Part shown: piece after piece, positions 14,538 through 21,346 of the stretch | Position numbering within the stretch: position 1 is the stretch's first letter | How the letters are laid out: each line of letters begins with the position of its first letter | IMG/VR virus record: IMGVR_UViG_3300032309_000926 | Span: 1 to 27,684 of that record | Strand: one strand, 5' to 3' | From: a virus | Length of the DNA: 27,684 bases | Translations under genes and position numbers: made by a program | The notes under the pieces: model-generated | What the model was told of the DNA's origin: nothing | Database searches by the model: none | What the model saw: the letters and a program-made list of their open reading frames with translations, nothing else

Positions 14538-14668
14538 GGTGGGAATGCTGTGTTGATCGCCAGGGGGCAGCGCCCGCGCCTGGTGACTCACACAGCATAG
14601 TGCCTAGCAGGCGTTCTGCTTGGAGAAGGCCGTCAAAGCACTACGCTGAATCGAGCGGCTGCGCGCCT

Positions 14669-15946
14669 GTGATCATCGGTTACGCCAGGGTCAGCACTGA
14701 CAAGGCCGAGCAGGACATCAGCATCGCTGAGCAGGTCCAGCAGCTCAAGGCAGCCGGCTGTGATCGCGTCATTGCTGAGCGCCGCAGCGCGCATAAAGAC
14801 GCCAGCAGGCCCGGGTGGGATGAACTGCTCGCCCTGGTGGCTGGCGGCCAGGTGCGCCGCGTGGTGGCTTGTTCGCTATCACGGCTCAGCCGCCGCGGTG
14901 AGGATGTGCCGTTTCTGCGCATGTGCGCGCGTCTGCGCGTCGAGGTGCAGCTGCTGGATGGCACGCCGGCTGATACGGCCGATCCATCGGGGAAGTTGCT
15001 CACCGGCGTGCTGTCGCTGGTGAATGAGATCGACAGCGACATCAAAGCGATCAACATCCGCAACGGCCTTGCGCGCAGGAAGGCGCAGGGCCACTACGCC
15101 TGCGGTCGGGTGCCGTTTGGGTACGCCTACGACGGCAGCCAGGTCGTGATCCACCCTGAGCGGTTTAGGGATGCGCGTCAGCTGTGGGACAGGCTGGCGG
15201 CGCTGGAGTTCAACATGCCGGCAACGATCCGGCGCCATGGGCTGCAGTGGAGCCCTCGAGGCCTTGGCCGCTGGATCAACAACCCGATCTTGCGAGGCGT
15301 TGTCAACAACGAGGCTGGACGCGTGACACCACTGATCAGCTGGGAGGAATGGCAGCAGGCGCGGCGGCTGTTGGATGCACGCCGGGTTGGTGGCACCAGG
15401 GCGCCGCGGGTGTTGCGCGTGTTTTCCGGCATGGTGCGTTGCAGCTTCTGCAGCAAGGCGCTGCATTACGCAATGGCAGCAGGCCGTCCACGCCTGAAAT
15501 GCACGAACCTGCATTGCAGCCACTACGGCCGCGGGTTGGCTGAGTGGAAGGTCAAGCAGCAGGTGATCGAGGAGCTGTGCGCCGCGGCCGCGGCCATGGG
15601 TGATGCCGTTGCTGCTGCTGCAAGCCAGCCGGCGCAGGAAGTACCGGAGCAGGTGGAGAAGCGGCAGCAGCTGGCGCAGCTGGAGGCGCTCAATGCGCAG
15701 GGCGTGCCGGGCCTGGTGCCAACTATCGATGCCATGCGGCTTGAGCTGCTGGCACCACCGCCGATCGCCTCAGCGAACTGGGCTGATTTCCGAATGGCTT
15801 TGCAGCGGCCGGACATCATGGCCGGGGCCACTGACGAAGAACTCAGGGCAGTGCTGCTTGAGCTGTGCTCTGAGCTTCTCTATGTCGGCAATTCCAACAG
15901 GATCGAAGTCCGGCTGCGCGACCGCCCGAGCAACAATCCGAAGTAG
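14669..15946 (+). CDS. Large serine recombinase (phage integrase type)
   Basis: From the GTG at 14669 the product is 425 residues. The resolvase domain has VIIGYARVSTDKAEQ with catalytic Ser9, the Arg-rich CSLSRLSRRGED motif and NEIDSDIKAINIRNGLARRK (the long helix). A recombinase domain follows (GRVPFGYAYDG, then PRGLGRWINNPILRGVV), and a zinc ribbon (VRCSFCSKALHY and LKCTNLHCSHYG). The C-terminal part is Ala/Gln-rich and helical, the place of the coiled coil that controls direction in large serine integrases. It would integrate and, with a partner factor, excise the phage. A longer frame starts at GTG 14600, but the conserved domain begins at VIIGYA. No attachment site core could be identified from the window alone. 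Confidence 0.88.
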   Translation: MIIGYARVSTDKAEQDISIAEQVQQLKAAGCDRVIAERRSAHKDASRPGWDELLALVAGGQVRRVVACSLSRLSRRGEDVPFLRMCARLRVEVQLLDGTPADTADPSGKLLTGVLSLVNEIDSDIKAINIRNGLARRKAQGHYACGRVPFGYAYDGSQVVIHPERFRDARQLWDRLAALEFNMPATIRRHGLQWSPRGLGRWINNPILRGVVNNEAGRVTPLISWEEWQQARRLLDARRVGGTRAPRVLRVFSGMVRCSFCSKALHYAMAAGRPRLKCTNLHCSHYGRGLAEWKVKQQVIEELCAAAAAMGDAVAAAASQPAQEVPEQVEKRQQLAQLEALNAQGVPGLVPTIDAMRLELLAPPPIASANWADFRMALQRPDIMAGATDEELRAVLLELCSELLYVGNSNRIEVRLRDRPSNNPK

Positions 15947-16103
15947 GGCGGTGGCTGCGTTCATGCTCAGCACTCTGAGCCTGAGCAGCTCGCGTTGTCA
16001 AGCTGCCGGGCTTCTGAGTCTGAACTGCAGCAATCAGCATCACGCGGTTGCCGCAACCCATCCCGGCCCCGTACCGTTTGGGTATGGCAACGGAGCGAGA
16101 GCA
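15947..16103. promoter_or_regulatory. Intergenic region with a TACC-N5-GGTA palindrome
   Basis: The 157 bases between recombinase and HTH gene hold GCTCAG and CTGAGC repeats (about 15963-15986). At 16072-16084 lies an exact TACC-N5-GGTA dyad, 20 bases before the ATG at 16104. The same dyad occurs inside the element at 16823-16835. A TTGCC/GGCAA pair (16048-16052 and 16086-16090) flanks the dyad. It is a likely operator and promoter for the HTH gene. The recombinase attachment site could also lie here, but nothing shows it. Confidence 0.5.
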
Positions 16104-16805
16104 ATGTCGGTCTACAGCCTGACCAAGGAGCAGCAGGACGCCGCCGCGGATGAGTTCGGCGCGATGCTCAGGCGTTGGCGTCTGATGAACGGCTGGACGC
16201 AGTACACCGCCGTCAACTGGGCCAAGGAGGCCGGCCTCACAGCGATCTGCCACAGCGGCCTATCGGAGCTCGAGCGCGGCCTGACCAAGAACCCACGCGT
16301 GGGTCTGTTCCTGTCCCTGGCGAGCCTGAACGCCTTGGTTCACGCTCAGGACTGGAGCGGTGTGCGCACCCGCAAGCTGCTGGATCAGCTGAAGACCAGC
16401 CGCGCGATCACCGACCAGGACGGCAACCCATGGGGGCCGGAGCAGTTCTGGTCATGCCGTGCCGGGTTGCTGGCACCACCGGAGTGGCTGGCACCACCGA
16501 AGCACAACCCAGTGCCGCTGCTCAGTGCTGAGCAGGCTGAGGAGCTCTGCACCAGCTGGGCGACTGCCGCCAGGCGGATTGCACGCCAGACCGGTGCCGG
16601 CCGCCGCGGCTTGGATCAGTTGCGGCAGATGGCACCAGCCTCCGGTCGCCGCGAGTGGGCTGATGTGCTCGATGAGCAGCTGATCTGGACACCGGAGCAG
16701 CTGGCGCTGGGCTGGGATCCAGCGGCATCGGAATGGCAGCCGGCACTCTGGCTGGCGCAGTGGGAAGTGGAGCTCAAGTCGGAAGTGCGACCAAGCGCGG
16801 CCTGA
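16104..16805 (+). CDS. XRE-type HTH regulator, 233 aa
   Basis: The ATG at 16104 has GGAG eight bases upstream; the frame is open far upstream, but that part is antisense-like and overlaps the recombinase. Residues 13-65 form an XRE-like helix-turn-helix (GAMLRRWRLMNGWTQYTAVN, then LTAICHSGLSELERG). The rest is helical, with WxxP and PPEWLAPPKHNP segments, and is not recognised as a LexA/CI protease domain: no Ser-Lys protease motifs are visible. It would bind DNA as a phage regulator. Palindromes TACC-N5-GGTA lie directly before it (16072) and directly after it (16823), which fits autoregulation. Whether it is the lysogeny repressor is inferred from position only. Confidence 0.7.
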   Translation: MSVYSLTKEQQDAAADEFGAMLRRWRLMNGWTQYTAVNWAKEAGLTAICHSGLSELERGLTKNPRVGLFLSLASLNALVHAQDWSGVRTRKLLDQLKTSRAITDQDGNPWGPEQFWSCRAGLLAPPEWLAPPKHNPVPLLSAEQAEELCTSWATAARRIARQTGAGRRGLDQLRQMAPASGRREWADVLDEQLIWTPEQLALGWDPAASEWQPALWLAQWEVELKSEVRPSAA

Positions 16806-16809
16806 CTTG

Positions 16810-16841
16810 TTGCCAGTCGGCATACCGAGCGGGTAAGGTGC
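16810..16841 (+). promoter_or_regulatory. Promoter/operator-like element, copy B (plus)
   Basis: This reads TTGC, seven bases, CATACCGA, G, CGG, G, TAAGGTGC, matching the minus-strand element at 7808-7839 in order and spacing. The core TACC-GAGCG-GGTA (16823-16835) is an exact dyad, shared with 16072-16084. It lies 20 bases before the ATG at 16862. Confidence 0.6.
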
Positions 16842-16861
16842 GCGGGTGATGCAGATTCGCT

Positions 16862-17494
16862 ATGCACTCAACACCACCTCTGAGCACGGAGCTGGCGCTT
16901 CGAGCTTTTGAGGCTGATCAAGCCTTCAGCACCGCATTGGCTGCTGTGCAGTCCAGCTTCCAGCCGGGCCTGAGCCCGATCGAAGCGGCGCGCAAGGCCA
17001 ACGCCCACGGCTTTGCCTGGCTCAGCCGGCCATGTGATGACGACCCAGCACTGGTGCAGGTGATGCTCCGCCACCAGGGCGGCGCGGAAACTGCAGCGGT
17101 GGGTGACAACATCGCCCAGCTGTTGGCTGGCCTGCTCGGCATTGCGCTCCAACCTGCCGCTCAGACTTCCGAGCCTGAGGGGGGGGGGGGCGACGATGCC
17201 GCTCCGGTCGTTTGCCCTGCAGTGCGGCCGGCGGCACCTGTCGATCCAGAACCCGAAGCCGACCCCGAGCAGCAGCCAGCCAGCCAACTCCTGGACGATC
17301 AGCAGAAGGCCACTGCGGTGGCCATTTGCAAGGCGATGGATGCGGCCACCAGGAAGGCGTTCACCATCTCCTTCCGTGATGCCTTCCGCGTTGATCGGGA
17401 TGCACGCTCGATCATTCCGCTGATCACCGAGATCAGGCATCTCGAGTTCATCGATCGCTTCAGCATCGAAGCGGCAGGGGGTATCAGTGAATGA
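16862..17494 (+). CDS. Hypothetical protein with G12 tract, 210 aa
   Basis: The product has a helical N-terminal half (LALRAFEADQAFSTALAAVQ, then AARKANAHGFAWLSRPCDDD), an acidic Pro/Glu/Asp-rich linker with GGGGDD (about residues 107-112), and a C-terminal helical domain (DDQQKATAVAICKAMDAATR to IRHLEFIDRFSIEAAGG). The linker codons GGG arise from a run of twelve G at 17179-17190, prone to slippage. The C-terminal domain is in the same frame only if this run is correct; both halves look like coding sequence. It is the first gene after element 16810-16841. No family recognised. Confidence 0.65.
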   Translation: MHSTPPLSTELALRAFEADQAFSTALAAVQSSFQPGLSPIEAARKANAHGFAWLSRPCDDDPALVQVMLRHQGGAETAAVGDNIAQLLAGLLGIALQPAAQTSEPEGGGGDDAAPVVCPAVRPAAPVDPEPEADPEQQPASQLLDDQQKATAVAICKAMDAATRKAFTISFRDAFRVDRDARSIIPLITEIRHLEFIDRFSIEAAGGISE

Positions 17495-17759
17495 TCCCCA
17501 TTTCCGTCAGCTGCTCCGCCGTGCCGTTGATGCCTGCCAGCAGGCCAGCGATCTCCAGCAGCTGCAGCTCAACGCCATGCCAGCTGTCGTCACCCTTGGC
17601 GACATCGGCCAGCTGCTCAGCTGCGGGCGCACCATCGACACGATCGAGCGCTGCTGTGATGAGCTGCAGGCGATCTTGGATCAGCCGCCACGGTTGGATC
17701 ATCGAGAGCACATCCGGCTGCTATCTCGACCCGTGCGGCAGGACCACGATGCAGCCTGA
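17487..17759 (+). CDS. Hypothetical protein, 90 aa
   Basis: The GTG at 17487 has AGGGGG five bases upstream and overlaps the previous stop. The product starts MNDPHFRQLLRRAVDACQQA and has helices (LQLNAMPAVVTLGDIGQLLS, then TIERCCDELQAILDQPPRLD). An overlapping frame from ATG 17491 gives a Ser/Pro-rich shadow and was not chosen. Function unknown. Confidence 0.6.
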   Translation: MNDPHFRQLLRRAVDACQQASDLQQLQLNAMPAVVTLGDIGQLLSCGRTIDTIERCCDELQAILDQPPRLDHREHIRLLSRPVRQDHDAA

Positions 17760-17904
17760 TGCGGCCTGGCTGGTGCTGGATCCTGCAACAGCAGCTGCAG
17801 GCCTGCGGCGCCTCGAGCTGGATGCCAGCAGCTGGCGCCTGGTGCCGGTGGTCTGCATTGCGCCGGTGGATGAATACCCACGGCGCTGGCAGGTGCAGGC
17901 ATGA
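17749..17904 (+). CDS. Small hypothetical protein, 51 aa
   Basis: The ATG at 17749 has AGGA five bases upstream. The product is MQPDAAWLVLDPATAAAGLR and on to VDEYPRRWQVQA, overlapping the genes on both sides (11 bases upstream, ATGA downstream). Compact size and coupling support it. No function can be assigned. Confidence 0.55.
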   Translation: MQPDAAWLVLDPATAAAGLRRLELDASSWRLVPVVCIAPVDEYPRRWQVQA

Positions 17905-18089
17905 CCAAGCCAAAGCCGCAGCCGTACGGCAGACCAAAGCGCCGGCCACCGTCCACCCATGTGATGACGGTGCTGCATCCAGATGCCCTGCAGGCCGTTA
18001 CGGCCGTCATGACCAAGCACCAGCTCAGTCGATCTGGCGCCATTCATCACCTGGTCCGCCTTGGTGCGGGCCTTCCTCCTCTGAACTGA
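17901..18089 (+). CDS. Small ribbon-helix-helix-like protein, 62 aa
   Basis: A basic N-terminus (MTKPKPQPYGRPKRRPPS) is followed by a strand and two helices (THVMTVLHPDALQAVTAVMT, then LSRSGAIHHLVRLGAGLPPL). The pattern fits CopG-type ribbon-helix-helix DNA-binding proteins, with SRSGAIHHLVR as the second helix. It starts in an ATGA overlap and sits just before the ssDNA-binding protein gene. A regulatory role is inferred from fold resemblance. Confidence 0.55.
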   Translation: MTKPKPQPYGRPKRRPPSTHVMTVLHPDALQAVTAVMTKHQLSRSGAIHHLVRLGAGLPPLN

Positions 18090-18093
18090 ACCC

Positions 18094-18669
18094 ATGGCTT
18101 CTGAAACCTTCTACAGCCCCAAGGCGCAAGTGCGCTGGGCGCACCTGATCAACGCCGACGAATACGAAGGCAAATACAGCTACAGCTGCGAGCTGGTGCT
18201 GGACAACAACAACGCAGCGCATAAGGCCTTTCTGGCCAAGCTCGAGACTGAGTTTGTAGCGCAGCACGGCGCCAAGAAATCACGCAGCGCCAAGGGTGAA
18301 CCCTGGCGGCCGGACAAGGACGATGCCACCAAGACGGTGGTGCGCTTCAAGGCCAACCGCTTTAGCAACGACGACGGCACCTTCACCAAGGGTCCGCGGA
18401 TGGTGGATGCCAAGAAGCAGCCATGGGATGGCCAGGAGATTGGCAACGGCTCTGAGCTGATCATCGGCTTCACGGTGTATCCGTGGAATCGCTCTGAGGG
18501 ATGTGGCATCACATTGCAACCGAAAGCGGTGCAGGTGGTCACGCTGATCCCACGCGAAGATCCAGGTGACAAGGTTGCCGATGGCTTTGATGAGCAGGAC
18601 GGTTATGTGGTCGGCCAGGCGTCTGAGTATGTGGACGAGTTTGCGGACGATGAGGAGGCACCCTTCTGA
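18094..18669 (+). CDS. Single-stranded DNA-binding protein, Enc34/DUF2815 type
   Basis: The 191-residue protein has the look of the Enc34-like phage ssDNA-binding family. AQVRWAHLINADEYEGKYSY and SCELVLDNNNAAHKAFL lie at the start; VVRFKANRFSNDDGTFTKGP and ELIIGFTVYPWNRSEGCGIT form the OB-type strands; LQPKAVQVVTLIPRED follows. The C-terminal tail (DEFADDEEAPF) is acidic and ends in Phe, as in SSB proteins and T7 gp2.5, where the tail contacts replication partners. It would coat single strands during replication driven by the primase-helicase. There is no Shine-Dalgarno, and its stop shares a base with the next ATG (TGATG). Confidence 0.85.
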   Translation: MASETFYSPKAQVRWAHLINADEYEGKYSYSCELVLDNNNAAHKAFLAKLETEFVAQHGAKKSRSAKGEPWRPDKDDATKTVVRFKANRFSNDDGTFTKGPRMVDAKKQPWDGQEIGNGSELIIGFTVYPWNRSEGCGITLQPKAVQVVTLIPREDPGDKVADGFDEQDGYVVGQASEYVDEFADDEEAPF

Positions 18670-18848
18670 TGGATCGCGCAACTGTTGACGCCATGCGCAC
18701 TGCTGATGCGTCGATTGCCGCTCAGGCCATCGAGTCTGAGCTGCGCTTGTGGTGGCGCTCCCAGTCGCAACCGGAGCAGGTTCTGCTGTCAGCTGATGAC
18801 ACCGTGCGGTTTGTGCAGCACATCCTGCGGCGAGGTCGCCATGGTTGA
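18669..18848 (+). CDS. Small hypothetical protein, 59 aa
   Basis: The frame from ATG 18669 (TGATG overlap with the SSB stop) gives MDRATVDAMRTADASIAAQA, then an IESELRLWWRSQSQPEQVLL helix and a basic end (HILRRGRHG). It overlaps the next small ORF by 8 bases. Composition is coding-like; no family recognised. Confidence 0.5.
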   Translation: MDRATVDAMRTADASIAAQAIESELRLWWRSQSQPEQVLLSADDTVRFVQHILRRGRHG

Positions 18849-18999
18849 TCTGCCCTTCATGCGCGGTCATGGCGTCAACCGTTCCAGCGGTGTGCGCCTG
18901 GTGCCGGTGGCTGATCTGCGCCGGCTGCATCAGCTGATGCTGGCGGCGATCTGCCTGCAGCTGCTGCAGGTGGTGGCGGTGCTGTGGCGGCTGCAGTGA
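18841..18999 (+). CDS. Small hypothetical protein with hydrophobic end, 52 aa
   Basis: The ATG at 18841 opens a 52-residue frame beginning MVDLPFMRGHGVNRSSGVRL and ending in a hydrophobic helix (MLAAICLQLLQVVAVLWRLQ). The helix could sit in the membrane or pack against a partner. It ends two bases before the sigma factor ATG. Support is moderate, from position and overlap only. Confidence 0.4.
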   Translation: MVDLPFMRGHGVNRSSGVRLVPVADLRRLHQLMLAAICLQLLQVVAVLWRLQ

Positions 19000-19000
19000 C

Positions 19001-20149
19001 ATGAGCTCTGCAGGTCTGGGCTGGTGGCTGGAGACGATTGGTCGGTATCCGCTGCTCAGCCCAGCGCAGGAGATCGAGCTTGGCACTGCTATCCAGGCAT
19101 GGTTGAACCATCCGGGATTCCCGGATCGTTGCCCGCCAGGCATCCGCCGCTGCGGTGAGCGTGCCAAGCGTCGATTCATCGAAGCCAACCTGCGCCTGGC
19201 GGTGAGCTATGTCTCGAAGCACTGCAACAGGTTGGCCAAGGGCCACAGCCACGATGATCTGATCCAGGCCGCCAACCTGGGTCTGATCACGGCAGTCGAG
19301 CGGTACGACCCAGCGCGTGGCTACCGCTTCTCCACCTACGCCTACTGGTGGATTCGGCAGTCGGTCACGAACTGGGCAGATCGGCACGGCCGCACCGTGT
19401 CCATCCCTGCGATCCATTCGCAACACCTCGGCCGGCTTGATGCCATCCGCCGCCGGCTGCTGCTTGAGCTCGGCCGCGAGCCATCACGCCAGGAGCTGTC
19501 CGAAGCGCTTGGTGTATCGGATCGCGTGCTCGAGCAGCTGCTGGTGAACATGCAGCCGATCGGCAGCCTGGATCGCGTCATCGCTGATGACGGCGGCATG
19601 GAGCTGGGCGATCTGATCGCCACCCATGACACCACGCTCGAGGATCAGGAAGAACAGGAGCAGCGGCGGCAGCAGGCGCAGCAGCTGCAGCAGTTGATCA
19701 GCCGGCTGCCAAGGCGTGAGCAGCGCCTGGTGCGTCAGGCGTATGGCCTCGATGGTGTGCAGCGCAGCCGTAAGGAGGTCGCCACGGCAGCGGGCATCAG
19801 CACACGCAAGCTGGATGTCATTCTGCAGGCGGTGGAGCAGCAGCTGCAGCAGATGGCTGTGCAGCTGGAGTTGATCACATGGCCGGTGTCCGCACCGCCA
19901 CCACGGGTGAAGGTGAAGCGCAGGCCGCGGTTGCTGGTGATCACAGATCAGCTGAGTTTCTGGCCAGCAGTTCCCGCGCCATTTCCATGTACTGCTCACT
20001 TGGACCAGGTAGCGACGGTTCAGCCTTTGCCAGCAGCAGTTCCACCTCGAGGCAGGCCACACGCCGCAGCGCCTGGTTCAGCAGATGCTGCTGCGTGTAC
20101 CACTGCACAATCAGCCGATCGGATTGCTGCTGCAGCTCCTGCAGCTTGA
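19001..20149 (+). CDS. RNA polymerase sigma-70 factor, group-2-like
   Basis: Residues 8-30 resemble region 1.2 (WWLETIGRYPLLSPAQEIEL). Residues 57-127 are region 2 (RRFIEANLRLAVSYVSKHCN, DDLIQAANLGLITAVERYDP, RFSTYAYWWIRQSVTNWA), with the aromatic -10 melting residues present. Residues 135-210 resemble region 3. Residues 230-285 are a region-4-like HTH (LPRREQRLVRQAYGLDG, RKEVATAAGISTRKLDVILQ). The order and wording are close to cyanobacterial group-2 sigma factors. It would redirect host polymerase to phage promoters. The last 70 or so residues are Pro/Ala-rich, unlike sigma factors, and lie opposite the minus-strand gene 19941-20225. Confidence 0.9.
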   Translation: MSSAGLGWWLETIGRYPLLSPAQEIELGTAIQAWLNHPGFPDRCPPGIRRCGERAKRRFIEANLRLAVSYVSKHCNRLAKGHSHDDLIQAANLGLITAVERYDPARGYRFSTYAYWWIRQSVTNWADRHGRTVSIPAIHSQHLGRLDAIRRRLLLELGREPSRQELSEALGVSDRVLEQLLVNMQPIGSLDRVIADDGGMELGDLIATHDTTLEDQEEQEQRRQQAQQLQQLISRLPRREQRLVRQAYGLDGVQRSRKEVATAAGISTRKLDVILQAVEQQLQQMAVQLELITWPVSAPPPRVKVKRRPRLLVITDQLSFWPAVPAPFPCTAHLDQVATVQPLPAAVPPRGRPHAAAPGSADAAACTTAQSADRIAAAAPAA

Positions 20150-20225
20150 GGCGCACCGCCTTCCGGCGGTCGGTTTCCATCTGCAGTTCAGTGGCCAGGC
20201 TGAGGGTTGGATCGAGCCAGCTCAT
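19941..20225 (-). CDS. Small coiled-coil protein, 94 aa
   Basis: The product MSWLDPTLSLATELQMETDR continues as a long helix (LKLQELQQQSDRLIVQWYTQ, then LNQALRRVACLEVELLLAKA) of coiled-coil character, and ends QYMEMARELLARNSADL. It lies 24 bases downstream of the HNH gene on the same strand. Its 3' part overlaps the sigma gene by about 200 bases antisense. The composition is much more protein-like than the opposite sigma tail, so I favour it as real. Function unknown; small HNH-adjacent phage proteins can be packaging helpers. Confidence 0.6.
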   Translation of the reverse strand: MSWLDPTLSLATELQMETDRRKAVRLKLQELQQQSDRLIVQWYTQQHLLNQALRRVACLEVELLLAKAEPSLPGPSEQYMEMARELLARNSADL

Positions 20226-20249
20226 GCAAGTGGCAGCTGATAGTCAAGG

Positions 20250-20549
20250 CTAATCCGCCAACCAATCATCAATCCGCGCCTGACGGTTGACGCAATGGAA
20301 TGCCTGAGCGGTGAACCATTGGCGCCATTCGTCGCTACCTTTGCTGCGGTTGCATTCGCGGCAGGCTGGCACAAGGTTGCTGACGACGGTATTGCCGCCC
20401 TTGTGCCTGGGCTTGACATGATCCAAGGTGTCGGCTGTGGCATCGCAATAGGCACAACAGTGCTGCCATGCTTCAAAGATTTGCTGCCTAAACCTTTGCT
20501 TTGCGGAGCGCTTGGGAACGAGAGATGTGCCATCAATCTGATGATCCAC
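20250..20549 (-). CDS. HNH endonuclease, 99 aa
   Basis: The HNH core is clear: CCAYCDATADTLDHVKPRHK with the first zinc pair and the DH of the active site, GGNTVVSNLVPACRECNRSK with the Asn and second zinc pair, and KGSDEW. Such small HNH proteins beside phage genes nick or cut DNA during packaging or act as free-standing homing-type nucleases. It starts at GTG 20549, overlapping the upstream 60-residue ORF by 17 bases. Distance from terL (about 15 kb here) argues against a simple terminase partner in this layout. Confidence 0.85.
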   Translation of the reverse strand: MDHQIDGTSLVPKRSAKQRFRQQIFEAWQHCCAYCDATADTLDHVKPRHKGGNTVVSNLVPACRECNRSKGSDEWRQWFTAQAFHCVNRQARIDDWLAD

Positions 20550-20715
20550 GCAACTCAGGGATGGGTAGGACGTTGACCGAGAGGCCCAGGATGTGATCGT
20601 TGGATGGTGCCAATTCTGTTAGGCGAGAAACGAAATCATCGCTAACAGTTTCGGGATCGTCGTCTTCGCTTTCGACGACGATGGTGTATTCGATCTCAAG
20701 GACGTACTGCCTCAT
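20533..20715 (-). CDS. Small acidic hypothetical protein, 60 aa
   Basis: MRQYVLEIEYTIVVESEDDD opens with a beta-strand pair, then an acidic helix (PETVSDDFVSRLTEL), and ends VLPIPELRGSSD. It starts in an ATGA overlap with the phosphoesterase stop and overlaps the HNH gene. Strong negative charge recalls DNA-mimic proteins, but nothing specific supports that. Confidence 0.55.
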   Translation of the reverse strand: MRQYVLEIEYTIVVESEDDDPETVSDDFVSRLTELAPSNDHILGLSVNVLPIPELRGSSD

Positions 20716-21335
20716 ACGGTGGGAGTGCAGGTGATTTCAACGCCTCCGCGATGGCGGGGACGCAGTGTGAGCCAGATGCCGCCCCAGGCGCCGTGATGGA
20801 AGAACAACATGCAGCGCCTGGTCTTGCTGTTGCCGTCCTGCGTGAAGCTGAACCTGAGCCAGCCTTGATAACCCATGTGTTCGATGTTGCTGCCGTTGTT
20901 GCGCATCAGCCGCACAACGTTCTCTAATGGGTCGATTTCCTGATTGTTGCTTACGGCTGTTTCATGGTTGCCATCGCCTGCCATGAGAATGATGTCTTGC
21001 CATGGCTTGAAGAACTCAGCTGCTTCACTGAATACGAGGTCAAAATAATTACCACCTAGGTGTTCGGGGCGAATGTCGCCCTTACTTGCTCTGCGGTCCT
21101 TCTTGCCTTGCATCAAGCAAAGCACATCTCCGAACATAAGAACGTGGCCATTCTGCGCTCGGCACTCATCGAGGTGCTTAGCCAGCAGCTTGCGGTCACA
21201 CTTTGGGTTGTCCAAGTGAATGTCACTAAGCAGCAGGAATGTTGCTGTTTCACTGAACGCTGTGTAGGGGATGCGCAGCTCTAGCAGCTCTGGCGTCTTG
21301 CGGATGGATGTGATGGTCACAAGACGCGAATCCAT
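20712..21335 (-). CDS. Calcineurin-like metallophosphoesterase, apparently C-terminally short
   Basis: The 207-residue product shows LLLSDIHLDNP (D-x-H), HVLMFGDVLCLM (G-D motif) and LMAGDGNHETAV (G-N-H-E), and then CMLFFHHGAWGG. These are the first metal-binding motifs of the family. The closing GHxH motif, which supplies the last metal ligands, is absent: the frame ends LTLRPRHRGGVEITCTPTV soon after the HHG. Phage phosphoesterases of this type are usually longer, so a deletion or frameshift at the 3' end is likely and activity is uncertain. It overlaps the next gene by ATGA and may act on nucleotides or nucleic acid. Confidence 0.7.
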   Translation of the reverse strand: MDSRLVTITSIRKTPELLELRIPYTAFSETATFLLLSDIHLDNPKCDRKLLAKHLDECRAQNGHVLMFGDVLCLMQGKKDRRASKGDIRPEHLGGNYFDLVFSEAAEFFKPWQDIILMAGDGNHETAVSNNQEIDPLENVVRLMRNNGSNIEHMGYQGWLRFSFTQDGNSKTRRCMLFFHHGAWGGIWLTLRPRHRGGVEITCTPTV

Positions 21336-21346
21336 TTGCGCTCAAC

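Noticed and set aside
15600-16103. N-terminal extension of the HTH regulator frame
   Set aside because: Runs through the recombinase 3' end in another frame with Arg/Ser-rich shadow composition; the ATG at 16104 has a ribosome-binding site.
19879-20253. 124-residue plus-strand ORF
   Set aside because: Ser/Cys-rich shadow of the Leu/Gln-rich coiled-coil gene on the other strand.
20250-20549. HNH gene as intron-borne homing endonuclease
   Set aside because: No interrupted gene or intron-like structure around it.
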